From contig CM028333.1 in NCBI GenBank assembly GCA_016647705.1, positions 19,031,743 through 19,095,742 of the forward strand: a DNA stretch of 64,000 nucleotides, given 5' to 3'. Position numbers and translations under genes: made by a program. Numbering within the stretch: position 1 is the stretch's first letter; every line of letters starts with the position of its first letter. The stretch comes from Eucommia ulmoides. Lineage: Eukaryota > Streptophyta > Magnoliopsida > Garryales > Eucommiaceae. The notes beneath the pieces are model-generated. The model worked only from the letters and a program-made list of their open reading frames with translations, was not told the DNA's origin and searched no databases. Shown piece after piece: positions 12,001 through 25,500 of this stretch.

Positions 12001-12606
12001 ATTTTTTTCAAGAGTTAGTTTTTTCTTTAGGAGCTTATTCGAAATAGGCCTTCATATGGTCGCGGTCCGGGGTCAAGTAGCACCGTAGGATGACCCCGAG
12101 TTTTTTCGATTTCACGGCGATAATTTTTCAAGAGTTTAACTTTTTTAGAGGAGCTACTTTGAAATATGCTCCCATACCGCCGGAGTCCAGGGTCAGGTAA
12201 CACGGCAGGGCGACCCCGAATTTCTTCGATTTCCAGGACGTCAATTTTTTAAGAGTTGAACTTTTTTAGAGGAGCTAATTTGAAATAGGCTCCTATACCG
12301 CCGAGGTCTGGGGTTAGGTAGCACGGTAGGGCGACCCCGAATTTTTTAGATTTCACGGCGACGATTTTCCAAGAGTTTAACTTTTTTAGAGGAGCTAATT
12401 TGAAGTACGCTCCCATATGGCCGGGGTCCGGGATCAGATAGCACAGCAGGGCGAACCCGAATTTTTTCGATTTCACGGCGACGATTTTTCAAGAGTTAGT
12501 ATTTTTTTTAGAGGAGCTAATTTGAAATAAGCTCCCATACGGTCAGGATTCGAGGTCAAGTAGCACGACAGGGCGGCCCCGAATTTTTTCGAATTTCAGA
12601 ACGACA
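12001..12606. repeat. 120-bp tandem array, five copies, inside the LTR element
   Basis: Blocks starting near 12001, 12125, 12242, 12363 and 12483 each carry CAAGAGTT, then GGAGCTAATTTGAAATA, then a GGGTCAGGTAGCAC-like segment, then GACCCCGAATTTTTTCGATTT. The copies are diverged. The blocks do not code for a recognisable protein. Confidence 0.85.
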
Positions 12607-12961
12607 CACGTTCACCGTGAACAAACCCTGAGCATAGACCGGCGCTCAGCGCGAAAAAAATAAAGGTAAACCATAGGGTGATGGGCACGCGGCGAGTGGC
12701 CGAGAGCTCGCCAACCGCCGCCGTGCACTAGGCGACAGCCCAGCCGGGCTGACCAACACCCACTTTGGGCGTTGGGAACAGTGCCAACTTACACTGGTCG
12801 CTGGTAACCCCAGCCCCCAAAGTGGGCACTGGGACTAGCGCCCACTTAAACTGGGCGCTGGTGACAACGCCCAAAGTGGGCAGGGCGCTGGTGTCACCAG
12901 CGCCCTGGGGACTGCGCCCCCAAAGTGGGGTGCAGAAGGGGGCTTGCCCTCTCCCACTTTA

Positions 12962-12964
<3 letters not shown>

Positions 12965-13000
<36 letters not shown>
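12965..13000. repeat. 36-bp poly-T run
   Basis: An uninterrupted T tract inside the LTR element, following short GCCCAAAGTGGGC-type inverted and direct repeats at about 12760-12960. Confidence 0.9.
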
Positions 13001-13001
<1 letters not shown>

Positions 13002-14411
13002 TGAATTGGGGAAAAGGGCGTTGCCCTCACCCCCTTAATATCTTTTTTTTGGGGGGGGATGTATGCGGAGGGAGTAGCATAGAGGGGAGAGCAAGGCAAG
13101 TTTTAAAACTTACAATTTTTTTTTGGAATTCTTGTAGCCTTGGTTCACCTTGCACCTTGCACCCTTTAGTCTTTTTTACTACTCTGACGCATGACATTTT
13201 TCGCTGTGACTTTCTCAATCGGTGAGGCCTGCGGGGAGGGAGCATTGAGCACGTCAGGGCACTACCCGCTCGGACTCGTGGCCCATACATTTGGAGAAGG
13301 TCACTATCTGCGCCCTGCCAGCCTGAGGTAGCACGATAGGGAAGGGGGTAGAATAAGATGACGCTGGCCTAAGGTGGTATGGCAAAATTTTTGGACAGTA
13401 CTCCTGGATGACGTTCTTGAAAAAGGTTGTCCCCTGGAACCTGACGGCTAAGAGTAGCACGACAGGGCGGTGCCTGTCGCTACTTGGACCCTACCAACTC
13501 AAAGTAGAGCGGCAGGGAGGTGCCTGTTGCTATTTGGACCATGTCAGTTAGGAGTAGCGCGGCCGGGCAGTGCCCATCAAACTTAATGGTTCTGGATATG
13601 GGACATCAAGGTTGATGCCCTAGACGGGGCCATGTACAAGGGCACCGGGCAGAGGGAAGTCGTGGAGGACAGTGCTGACGAGGGGGTTGAGGAAGGCAAT
13701 ATCGACGCCACTTCCCCTCGCACGGACGCCCCTCACAACGAGGGTGGAGAGGACTGAGCTCGGACCATCGTTTTTTCAAGACTTAGGATTTTGCAGACTC
13801 TTTTTCGCTTACTCCTGTTTTTCTACGCGCGAGCATTTAAGCTTTTGAGCGGCATAGACAAGGTACTTAAGAGTCTACTCCTTTCTCCTAATGTTTTTGG
13901 CCAAGTTGATTTATGCTTCGTCTTGTTTTCAGAGTCGTAAAAATTTAAAAATTTTGTTGAAATTTGTTACCATCTCTGCCAAACAAATTTCTCATCTCTG
14001 GCAGGACAATGGACCACTAGCCCCCCAGTCTGGGACACGAGCTGATTGCAAGGAAATCGTATCATAGACTTAGGAGGAGGGTTTCCCGGGGTGCCTGGTC
14101 CTCTCAGTCCGCAGGGGCGTAACGCGGTGGTTAGACCCCCGTGGACGGTCATCGGGGAGTTCTCCGTAGTCAGGCTCATTCAAGAACCCTTTCAGGTTAT
14201 CTCCATTTAGTCCGTACAGAAGCAACTTCCCTTTTAGAACGTCGGATTTATAGTCGACTAGTAGAAAGAGGTACTTAGCTGCAGGTCCTCAGACCCGATC
14301 AATGCCCCGCCCTTGGTGGATGACCTTGGTCTATTCCCAGGTACGGACTATTGACTTTCGGAGAGGGTCTGGTTGTCACCCTCGATACTGAGCGTCGGGT
14401 TGAGGCTTGTG

Positions 14412-14855
14412 GAGAGTTATTCGTGACGCCAAGAGTCAGAATGTTGGCCAGAGAATTATCCGCGACTTAAGGGGTCGGAATACCGTTGAGGAGAATCATT
14501 CGCGACGCCGAGAGCTGGGACACAACTCAGGGGATCGGAATGCAACCGTAGAAAACCAATCGCGACGCCGAGAGCCGGGATATGACTCAAGAGGTCGGAA
14601 TGCAGCCGTAGAGAATCACTCACGACGCCGAGAGTCGGGATGCGACTCAGGGGGTTGGAATGTAACCGTGGAGAATTACTCATGACACTAAGAGCCGGGA
14701 TGCGACTCAGGGGGTCAGAATGTAACCGTAGAGAATCACTCATGACGCCGAGAGTCGAGATGCGACTGAGGGGGTCAGAATGTAACCGTGGAGAATCACT
14801 CGCGACGTCGAGAGCCGGGATGCGACTCAGGGGGTCAGAATGCCGTTGAGGAGAC
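14412..14855. repeat. 60-bp tandem array, about seven copies, inside the LTR element
   Basis: The unit starts GAGAATCACTCGCGACGC, continues GAGAGCCGGGATGCGACTCA and ends with GGGGGTCGGAATGCAACCGT. Because 60 is a multiple of three, both strands stay open over several units and give artificial 20-residue repeats. I do not treat these as protein. Confidence 0.9.
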
Positions 14856-15567
14856 AGGCTGGAGGGCGCTCATCTCCATCTCTGGTAGGATAGAGGTTTG
14901 TTCGCCTCCGCCTTTAAGTTGCATGCTCATAGTTGGCCGCTGCTCGGACGCCGTGGTGGTGTGAGGGTGGCGGGTAGGCTCTTGGCCTTGCCCACAACGG
15001 GCCCTCAGGTCGAACCTAACCTCATGGCTGGGAAGTTGAGCCCAAGGGTAGCCCTAGTCAGTCCCTAGCACCATGTCTTCGTAGAGAACAGGGTCTTGAC
15101 GTGGCCGGGGGGCCCTCTCCAGTCAGGTATCCCCAGTATAACAAGGTGGAGGGCGGCCCTCAGGCATAAGCCCATTCAAAGATTCCACACGAGCGTTGTG
15201 ATCTTGGGGTCACTCCTCAGGCCCTGCAGTCTGGAGAGATGGTCCCCCCTGGACGGGGGTCAACAGTAAGCACGTGAGGAGGAACTGTAGATACAACTTG
15301 AACTTTTGCATTTGGCGTTCAAGGAGATCAACCAGAGATGCATCTACAACTCCTGAGGTCTGTCCTGCAGCCCCAGGTGGCAGAGTTGATAGTCATGCCT
15401 GACCATGGGGGGGTCGTTATCCTCGTTAGTGGGAGTTGGGGGGTATGCGGTTGGATTGTTCGACATATCTTCTAGTTCTTTTGCTTTGTGTCTATCTAAC
15501 TGGACCTTGTGATCACTCAAGCTCAGCAGAACAGAGAGCAATGATCAGGGGAAGGCTTTTTGTTCGA

Positions 15568-15588
15568 TTCCCACGGATGGTGCCAAAC
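15568..15588 (-). other. Primer-binding site of the LTR element
   Basis: On the minus strand TTTGGCACCATCCGTGGGAA lies within two bases of the inner end of the right LTR. It begins with the TGG expected opposite a tRNA CCA end. On the plus strand the same bases, with the GTTCGATTCC just to their left, look like the T-arm and 3' end of a tRNA. Confidence 0.7.
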
Positions 15589-16382
15589 TGTTGATGCATA
15601 AAATTGGTACACACCTCGAATATGGTCCAATCGGATGACAGGTGGGGTTCTCTTACTTAGGTGGAGTCGTCGGTCGAAAAGTCCTCGTGTGAGATGTGCT
15701 GGGTCTTGGGAGAACTGACCTGTTGTGTCCAGAGTCCTGCTCCTCAGAGAGTATACCTGCAGAAGGCTCAGACCGGGGTTTATCCCGGTGAGGCCCCTCT
15801 GGCGTGGTAATCAGCGCTCAGAGAAAAAAGGTATAGAATATAGCAAGTAAACAAATGAACTCGCGCGTAATGTAAATCATTAAAGCGTACCTCGGGCTTA
15901 CATAGCCCCCGATATATATAGGCGTTGAAGATGATTAGTCGAGCCTAAACACGATTAATTAGTCGAAACCCGGTGTTTAGCCGATAATCTAGGGCGTTTA
16001 GGAGATAATCATTGGGCTTGGGCTTTTGGGCCTATTTGGCGAAGTCGGCCTTTGTCAGGCCTGCGACAGTGAGCTGGTGGAGGAGAGCGGAGATCCGTGG
16101 AGTCTTGGAGAAGAAATAAGGTGAAAATGAGAGCCGGTCGAGGTGAACGGCTGAGTCCCTGAAACTGATCGCCGATGGCACGACGCAGAGCTCAAAGCAG
16201 CACGTCCCTATGGGGCTCTTCGCTCTTCCCTGGGTGCAAATGAGATTCTAGAGAGGAGCCGTAGTCGGTGTATGCTCTAGCGTGGCGTTGTGGATTTCGA
16301 AATACGTCCTTGTCATTCCAAGGGTTGACACATGGTCGGGTCCCAAGTGCTAACTCAGAGGTGTCCAAAAATACCCTCATCA
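15589..16382 (-). repeat. Right LTR (5' LTR in element sense)
   Basis: A 794-bp direct repeat of 11110-11882, with the same TGTTG and CATCA ends and a small length difference in the middle. Confidence 0.85.
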
Positions 16383-16889
16383 ACTTTAATTCCTTTCCTC
16401 GTCTTTCTCTTTTCTCTGTTTGGACAAAATTGATATGGGTTCTTTTTTGTTTCTTGTTTACTCTTGATTTTCATATTATAAAATTTACTATTAATTTAGA
16501 GGTTTTTGCCGTTTGATACTTGAAGTTTTGGAGAAATCTCACTTTAATTGTTGTCATTTCAATTTAAACACATTAAACCTTAAAGTATCCAAATTATACC
16601 AAATTATTCCAAAATGGGAACTCTGTTATTTTTTTAAATAAAAATCAACTACGGAATCACCCAAGTAGGTGAATTCTGTCATAAAAATAATGGAATGACT
16701 GACTTGACAAAATTTAGATACTTCTGGTTTAATATGTTCAAATTGAAAGGACGGAGACTAAAATAGAATTTCTCTAAGGGTGTAAAGTGCAAAAAACTCA
16801 TTAACTTAATATATTTATATTGAAACTAAATTTCAAATTGTTTGGTGTTTTCCGTGGTATAATTTTTGATTATTTACTATTGACTTTTT

Positions 16890-18080
16890 AATTAATTGTT
16901 GTGGTGGTGGTCGTGGCAGCAGTGATAGTGAATGGTGGTTGTGGTGGTAGATGGTTATTTGTTGTGGTGTTACCAATGAAAAAAAAAAATGTTTGTTGTG
17001 GTAGTCAAAGACGATTGTGATGATAGTGATAATAGTTAATATATATGGTGGTGGAATTAATGGATGGTTGCAATAGTCACAGTGGTGGTAGGTGGTGGAC
17101 GTCGTGGTGGTGTTAATGCAATGGCAGGTGTGTTTGATGTTAGATGCTTCTGATAATAAATATTTGTTGTGATTGTAACACTAATAGTGAATACTTGTTA
17201 TAGTGGTAGACAGTGATAAAATCGGTTCTTACCCAAAAAAAAAAACCAAAGCGGTCACTATGTACCCCTAAATTTATGGGACCCCTTCAAATTGATCCCT
17301 ATATATTTTTATTTCAAAATATTTTTAATTTATTATATCAAATAAAAAAAATCTCAATATTGGTTTAATCACCATATTATTAACTATATTTTTTTTTGAT
17401 ATTTTAATTTATTTATTTTTTTAAATTATGACTCTTTTAAAAAATAAATAAAGACCATATTTTTAGATTTCGTTTTAGGCCTCTAATCTATTAGGAGGTG
17501 GTCATGGGCTACGTTGGGCTCGGGCCAGGTTTTAGCTAAGGTATTACAAAAAAATACTAAGCCTAAGTCCTAGCTCAGCCCTATAGTCGAGCCCTATTTT
17601 TATTCACAAACCCAACCCTACCAAATAAAATCAAGCCCAAGCCCAACACTATAATTTTTTTTTTAATTTAAAAAAAAAAATACTAAAACATAAAAAAAAA
17701 AAAAAAAAATTAATAGTCCTCGGACTAGGCCAGTCCGACCCTAAAAAAAATTGATCTTGCCTAAGTCCAACCCTAAATTTGATCGGGCCTAAAAATCAAA
17801 ATTCAAACCTGCCCATGAGCTTAAAATTAAAGTTCAAGCCCTAAAAAAATTAGACACAGTCGCAGGCCCCGAACCCATGACCACCCCTAAGGCCAACCTT
17901 GATAGTGATAGTAAACTTGTGGTGATAAATATTTATTATAGGTATGAATGAAAATTGTGGCTAAATAGTGACAGGTAGTGATCATCATGACAATGATTTT
18001 GATGTAATGGCTAGTGTGTGGGATGGTAATATTAATAACGAATGATTATTGTGATAGGGTGATGATAATGAATATTTGTT
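16890..18080. repeat. Degenerate GGT/GTG-rich low-complexity tract, split by insertions
   Basis: From about 16890 to 17220 the sequence is an imperfect GTGGTGGT/GTTGTGGTGG tract with TGATAGTGA words. The same texture resumes at about 17895-18080. The part between looks inserted. No gene is present; the tract ends roughly 270 bp before the peroxidase start codon. Confidence 0.6.
17491..17890. mobile_element. Small TIR element (hAT-like MITE)
   Basis: The left end TTAGGAGGTGGTCATGGG and the inverse of the right end TTAGGGGTGGTCATGGG are nearly the same. The inside is rich in GCCCAA/GGGCTT words and codes for nothing. The end sequence recalls hAT-type termini. I could not define a target duplication, so the family is tentative. 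Confidence 0.5.
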
Positions 18081-18356
18081 GTAATATTAATCGAAGAAAT
18101 TAAACAATATTTTTGTTGTTTTCTAATGTATTGACTTTTAGGACAAATACGGAATTACGCTTTTTTCTATATGAATTTGACATTATGCAATTAGCAGATT
18201 TACGACCGGATGGCAAGGAGGTAAACCCGGAGACCAAATTTAGGTAACAGGTCTCTTTCTTTCATTATCCTTCATTCTAAATCATTCTTTAACTCCAAAA
18301 ACCTCTTCTATTTCTTCCTCCCCTTAATCACCAAATAAAGAAAATTTCTCTTTACC

Positions 18357-19349
18357 ATGGAATTCCTCATTCTTCTCTTCATTCTACCATATTTCACCTC
18401 ATCTTCACCCACACCAAACCTCTCCATGGATTACTACCACAAAACATGCCCAAACTTCAACAAAATCATGGAACAAGTCATCACCCAAAAGCAACACCAA
18501 TCCCCCACCACCGCCGCCGGAGTCCTCCGTCTCTTCTTCCACGACTGCATGATCAACGGCTGTGACGCCTCCCTCCTCATCTCCTCCACCGCCTTCGCCA
18601 AATCCGAACGTGACTCTGACCTCGAACACTCTCTCCCCGGAGACGCATTTGACCTCGTCACCCGCTCCAAAACCACCCTCGAACTCCAATGCCCTGGCAT
18701 TGTCTCCTGCTCCGATATTCTCACTGTCGCCACCCGCAACCTGGTTGTCATGCTAGGGGGCCCGCATTACAACGTCCTCGTGGGGCGAAAAGATGGCTTG
18801 GTATCGAAAGCATCGGACATTGAAGGGCATATTCCAATGGCAAACATGTCAATCACTCAAATTCTCTCCATTTTTGCCTCGGAAGGGTTTACTACACAAG
18901 AGATGGTGGCGTTGACCGGAGCACATACAATCGGACTCTCCCATTGCTCTCAATTCACCAACAGACTCTACAGCTTCAGCAAGACTTCGCCCCATGATCC
19001 ATCGATGGACCCTGTATTGGCATTAGCCATGGAAGAACTATGCAGAAATTACACAAACGACCCGGCTATTTCCGGGTTTCTCGACATAATGACACCGGGA
19101 AAGTTTGACAACATGTATTACCAGAATTTGCAGAAGGGGTTAGGGCTGTTGGCATCAGATCAAGCCATGGCTTCTGATTTGAGGACAAAGCCATTTGTTG
19201 ATCTTTATGCTGCTAACCAGACTGCATTTTTCGAGGCTTTTGCTATGGCAATGGAGAAAGTTAGTGTTCACGGAATCAAGACCGGGAATGAGGGTGAGGT
19301 TAGGCGCAGATGTGATGCTTTTAACTCTGTACAGATAGGCAAGAAGTAG
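18357..19349 (+). CDS. PER6: Class III secretory peroxidase, PER6-like, single exon
   Basis: 330 residues, intronless. A signal peptide (about residues 1-23) should send it to the apoplast. Haem-peroxidase hallmarks are intact: distal Arg58 and His62 in RLFFHDC, the calcium-site Asp63, GCDAS at 68-72, GRKDG, and proximal His190 in LTGAHTIGLSHC. All eight disulphide cysteines of the family are present (31, 64, 69, 112, 118, 197, 229, 319). N-glycosylation sequons include NMS, NYT and NQT. Such enzymes oxidise phenolic substrates with hydrogen peroxide in the cell wall; the exact substrate cannot be read from sequence. Lack of introns and the ISSTAFAKSERDSD-type segment match the Arabidopsis PER6/PER31/PER41/PER65 group. 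PER6 (At1g24110) is favoured because the next gene resembles At1g24120. The start is the first ATG of the frame, followed at once by the hydrophobic core. Confidence 0.95.
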   Translation: MEFLILLFILPYFTSSSPTPNLSMDYYHKTCPNFNKIMEQVITQKQHQSPTTAAGVLRLFFHDCMINGCDASLLISSTAFAKSERDSDLEHSLPGDAFDLVTRSKTTLELQCPGIVSCSDILTVATRNLVVMLGGPHYNVLVGRKDGLVSKASDIEGHIPMANMSITQILSIFASEGFTTQEMVALTGAHTIGLSHCSQFTNRLYSFSKTSPHDPSMDPVLALAMEELCRNYTNDPAISGFLDIMTPGKFDNMYYQNLQKGLGLLASDQAMASDLRTKPFVDLYAANQTAFFEAFAMAMEKVSVHGIKTGNEGEVRRRCDAFNSVQIGKK

Positions 19350-20222
<873 letters not shown>

Positions 20223-22495
20223 TTAGCAGGGCTTTCTCTTGTCCACCTTTAAGTGAATATTGAACCATTTCTTCTTCTTTGATCGTTCCCTTGTCGTGGG
20301 TTTCTTCTCTCTTACTTGGCCATCTTCTCTATCCTCCTTCGACGAACCCCTGTTCTTGCTTCTACTACTACTGCTATTTCGCTTCATTCGTGGAGCAGCC
20401 GTGTAAGATGAATGTATCTCATTTCTTTGTTTAAGAAGCTCATCAATCTGTAAATACAACAAAAGTCCCATATTGCTTCAGAAACTGCCTCACTCGTATT
20501 GTCAGTTTTTATCCAGTTCAACTCACCGCTTGCATTTCTTGTGCGTATCTACTTGTCATCTCTGTAAATTGGGCTAGAACCTGTCAACATTCCACACAAA
20601 AATAAGAAAAGACAAGCGATTAAGACTTGTGAGCGGTAGAGCCTCTGTTAAAAACCGGACCTCTTTATATTCAGTTTCAAACTTGGAGAGTTCGTTCCTC
20701 TTTGTCAAAATTTGAGCTTCAACAGCTCTCAGATGCTCCTTTTCTTCAGAAAAAGGAGCAGCACAAAGAGCTTCAATGGTGTAGCTTACACTTTTGAAGA
20801 AATTGTCGCCTACAAAAAATGCCATGTCGTCAATGAGACAAACAAATATGTGGGGCTCCTATTAGCAAAATGTTGGAGGCTCTAGGATGTATATAGATTC
20901 CTAACACTGACTGAAGCAATTGCACGAAGCACATGACGACATTAAGTTTGCTATCAAGCTGCAGTCACACCAGTTCAGATGCACCTTTTGTCGCAACAAG
21001 ATTTTGTTTCTCCATCTAAAAGGACATAAGCAAAGAACTTACCATAAACAGCAAACACATGGGTCCCAGCTTTTAGTTCATTTACTTCACATGGAATAAA
21101 CCCATCAAGTTTTTTGAAGAATGCAGTCTCTGGATCCTTCGCAGCTGCCAACTGCAATTAACCCAACAAGAAACAGGAGACAAAATGATGAATAACAGTA
21201 TAATGAAATTGAACAGCTTATATGACAACCATTGACTCACCATGTTAGATGTTTGATCCAAGCGATAAACAGGGAAACCAAGAAAAAACATCCCAGCTGA
21301 CGTAACCTTTCCTGTTTTTGCACTATCCTCCTACAACATGAGATCTTGTACATAAATTGGATTGCAAACATAACTGATATGAGGATACTAACTAGGTTCA
21401 AACAAAAAAGAATATCAAATTATATAAGAAGCCACTAAAGAAAGCATTACAATGATGACATGAAACAACCACCAGCATGCAGCTAATTCTATGACAAAAA
21501 CTTGAATTTCTGATCAAATTGTTCCATGTCAGCATGTTTCTAAATTCTAAATGTAAAGGCAAAAGAAAACAAATGAAGCAACAAGAGGCGCTGGTTAAAT
21601 AATTGTCTCCTATGCATCCAACTGATATGAACCAAATCGATAGCTATGAATTTGATAAGAATTAGAACACTTTGATAAGAACTAGAACAGTTGCTATGGT
21701 ATTTAATTTAAACAATCTGAAAATAACAAAGATAAACCAAGCATTCGAGAGGCTTGGGAACTCTCCAAATGAGCTAAGCTCAAATCCAAAACAATTCACA
21801 ATTTTCTGATCCCTTCAACAGTGTCAATCTTCTCCTTATATCCTACTCCCATAACCAACTCTAAAACAGAATGTAAAACAGCATAACAAACATAACCACA
21901 CCATTTTCCTCTCCTCATTTTACCCTTCCTTCTAGAATAAGTAAACCAACTTCCTAACACCAACTCAACTCAACCTACAGTTCCACTACTCTTTTGATCC
22001 TTTACATGAAATGTTTCTCTGGATACAATTCAAAAGATGATCTAAGAAAGTTATTCTGATGTATCTGCAAAAAGGTAAGAGTGTTATGCAAAATGCAGGA
22101 GAATTTTCTACTCACTCATCGGGAAGCACATTTTAAACAGTTCTAGACCACATGAACGAAGCTTCAATCTGCTTTCTAAAACTTCCCCATCTCATTAATT
22201 TCAATATTTTATTAGAAGAAGCTATTTTCTTTAAAGTAAGCTGACATGACTAATGCAAAAGATCTTCTACGTCCAATTGGTCCTCTCTTAAATGGCTTAA
22301 CATCAATTTTAGGTTTAATGGCTCATGGGAGAATTTATGATCTAAAAAATACATAAATAATTCCTCAATAGTTTTTCAGTCGGAATGCATTTAGTATCCC
22401 CTTTGCAGCCATTTTTTTGTTTTCACCACCTATATATGAACTCCCTCACAAATGAAATCAGCACCATTCTTGAGGGGGGAAAAAAATATTATATG

Positions 22496-22526
<31 letters not shown>

Positions 22527-25500
22527 TCCACAAGAACAAAGACTGAAATATGTGTGTGTGTGTCTGTGAGTGTTACCAGCAAACCAAGGCTTAGTCCGCC
22601 ATTTTCTTCCTGATCGAAGTACAATAACTGCAAAACACGAAGCCAACAAACAAAATGAGGAGTCAGAAATACGGATGATAAGCTCTACAAGGCATTTGAA
22701 TAAAAACAGTTTTAAAGCATATGCTAGGAATCAAAAGGACCTTCTATGAACAAGAAATTTTTCGGTGTTCAACAAATGGAAAGTTGAGCAGCCCATACAG
22801 AATGATTCAAAATTAGTTTAATACAGAATCAAGTGAAAAGATATGCAACATTCATTTTTACTCTAGCAGGGTGGAGAAATGAAAAAAAATAGAAGGGGAG
22901 AAAAAGGAAAGTTTTCGGAGAACTATGAATTTTTGAGTGGTCTCAATAAGATGAGAAAAGATTCAGTAGTGATCAACCTGAAGTTGAAAGTGCGAATTTA
23001 CTTGGAAGTCCATCATACAAGCCACAGGGAAAAATAGGGAAAAACACTATGACTGAAGGGATAAGTACTTTATCGGATAAGTACTTTATCAAAAAAGGGG
23101 AATAAGTGCAGTAATAAAAATACCGACCAGCAACTGAATGCCACTGTAATTTCTCTATCATTTAAGGAACAATATAAACTCATGTTTCTGCAAAACTTAC
23201 ATCCCGAAAATATACATGGTAAAAAAAAAAAAAAAAAAAAAAAAGAGAGAGAGAGAAAGAGAGAAAGGTCCTCGTTTGATAGGATAGTACATTCAAGCAC
23301 GGTAAAAAGTGAGATTCTTACATCACAGGCCTCATGGTTATAGTACCAAAGCCAAAAGGTGTAAAAGAATTTCTATTCATCTAAGCAATAATGGCATTCC
23401 AAGAAGTTGGCCCAAAACACGAGTTCTATTTCCCCAGCCAGGATTCTTACCATGCACATGTAAGACCCCAACTAGAGCCCAAAACAGAGAAAACTCCAAT
23501 GAAGTTAGAATGCTTGTCTCATCCACAGGGAAAGGGCAAACAATGTATACCAAAGAGAGGAAATATTAACACAGAAGGGAAGAGAAGCCGCAAGCTGTAA
23601 TCTCCCACATATCCACCATAAGATTTAAGCACAAGGAGTCAGGGACTTCTCCTAAGAGTCACAATGTGCTCAGAGTTCAGCTTCAACTGGCAGCTTATGA
23701 ATCTTAAAGACTAACTGAGTTACGTCGTACAAGAACCAGTGAGAAGTCCCAACAATTTCTCACCACAAAGAAAAGTTTTCAAGTGCCAAGATCATACCGT
23801 GAATAATAATTGGCACTTCATTTGATATAAGAGAAGGAATTTATTCAATCAATTAGTAACTGAATATGATCACCATAACAGAAAGGATCATGCCATACAA
23901 TGGCCCAATTTCACCCAAATAGGACAAATCTTGTAGACACGTGCTCCAGGAGCTACAAAATTTCAAACCTTGAATTTGCTTCTGTCTGATGATTGGACTC
24001 GGCAAACAAAACCAGCTTGTGCTTCCTTTTCTGTTATCATAACAGAGTAGAAGTGAGCACACTGTTTTTCAACCTGTTAAGAGATGAAGTATGTTCATAT
24101 GATCAGACCATATCAAGAAAGGATGGGAAAAACTATCAGCTGTAGCACAGGTAACAGCATCCTACCTTTCTACATACAGGTTGCCCAAGATGAAGTGGAC
24201 GAATAGATACCATGCCATTTAGTGCCTCTTCCAAAACCGTGGCTGATACAGTGGTTTTGATGGGCACCCCAAGTTTACTATTTGAAGGGTATTATAAGCA
24301 CGAAGTAAAACATATGGTCTGGGCAAATAATAATAGTAAGAAGAAGTGAAGAAAGAGAAGCAAAAGAAGCTTGAATAATTACCTGAAAAGTGCTGCAAAC
24401 ATGGTATTCACAGCCCCCAAACTTGAAAGATCAAGCTCCAGCTCTTGGTTTTCAGTTTCAACAGCCTGAGAATTGGACAGTCATTTTTTCAGGCATGACC
24501 CTTAATGTATAAAACAAATATGGCCAAAGCCATTATAAATTTTATTCTGTCAAAACAGTGCGAATCAAGAAGCATCCTACCTCAAAACCGGCGGTGTCAT
24601 ACTGGCGGCGTTTATCCGGATCAGACAATATATTATAGGAAAATGTGGCCTCTTTAAACATGTCAGCTGCTTTTGGATCATTTGCATTCTTGTCAGGATG
24701 GTACCTAAAGTTGTGGAAGATTACTACCATTAACAGATAACAAACTCATTCACAGACGTGTGAAAGAGAGAGAGAGGCAGTACACATTTATAACATGGCA
24801 AGATAATGAAAATTTGATCTATTTGCGGTAAAAGTGAAAATTGCAAGGCCACAAATTCAGTGGCCAAATAAAAGACAAAGAAAAGATGAAGACAGCACTT
24901 TAAATTTTAATTAACCAACTATTTTCTTCAAAAAATACAAAAATCAACAGAAAAATAACCTGAATTAAAGATAGCAGAAACTTCCAAATAACACTCTATC
25001 CCCACTCTCCCCTTCATATTTCTAGAACTATGAAATGAGGCTCTCCAACATTTGAATGAATTGATGTCAAACGTGTACGTGTCTAAGAAAAAAATGACAC
25101 TTTTAAGAGTTTTATGCGTATTTTATAGAAATAGTCAAATAAAAGTACAACTCAAGACTGGACAATCAAAAATTCCGAACTGAAATTAAATTAGGTGTTC
25201 AGTCTGGGACTATCAAAAGAATTGTTAAAATGGATCCCTTCAGAAAATATAGTAATGTTTAGTGAGAGCAGTCTTTGTTACAGTAAATGTCACTAGACAA
25301 TACCATATAATAGCAAAGGGATGTTAAAACCATTGAGCTTGTCTTACCTGCTAGCCTCTAAGATCATAACTGTACATCATGGCAACCCTCTCATAGAATT
25401 ATCTTCTCAAATTCACTAATAAGATTTTTGGTATGTGGTAATGTTTATTTTCTCACGTCAAAACAGAGGCATGAAATAAAAGTCAAGGAAATGTGAATGA

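Larger units (their letters stand above)
11110..16382 (-). mobile_element. Coding-poor LTR retroelement with both LTRs (Ty3/gypsy Tat-like or LARD-like), broken
   Basis: Two long direct repeats (11110-11882 and 15589-16382) begin TGTTG and end ATCA, so they read TG...CA on either strand. On the minus strand a tRNA-complementary site (TGGCACCATCCGTGGGAATC) follows the right LTR and a G-rich polypurine tract precedes the left one, which gives the orientation. The 3.7-kb interior is GC-rich compared with its surroundings and is built largely from tandem arrays. No gag or pol domain can be recognised, so mobilisation by a related element is inferred. The LTRs look about 90% alike by eye, suggesting an age of some millions of years. 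I could not identify a convincing 5-bp target duplication. The primer site type recalls Tat-lineage gypsy elements. Confidence 0.8.

Noticed and set aside
14407-14849. Possible protein with perfect 20-residue repeats
   Set aside because: The frames are open on both strands only because a 60-bp tandem unit keeps phase; there is no start context, domain or codon signal.
11105-16387. 5-bp target duplication for the coding-poor LTR element
   Set aside because: The flanks AAATT and ACTTT do not match well, so no duplication is claimed even though the LTRs, primer site and polypurine tract are clear.
18405-18756. Three open frames overlapping the peroxidase in other frames or strand
   Set aside because: They are by-products of the GC-rich start of the peroxidase coding sequence.
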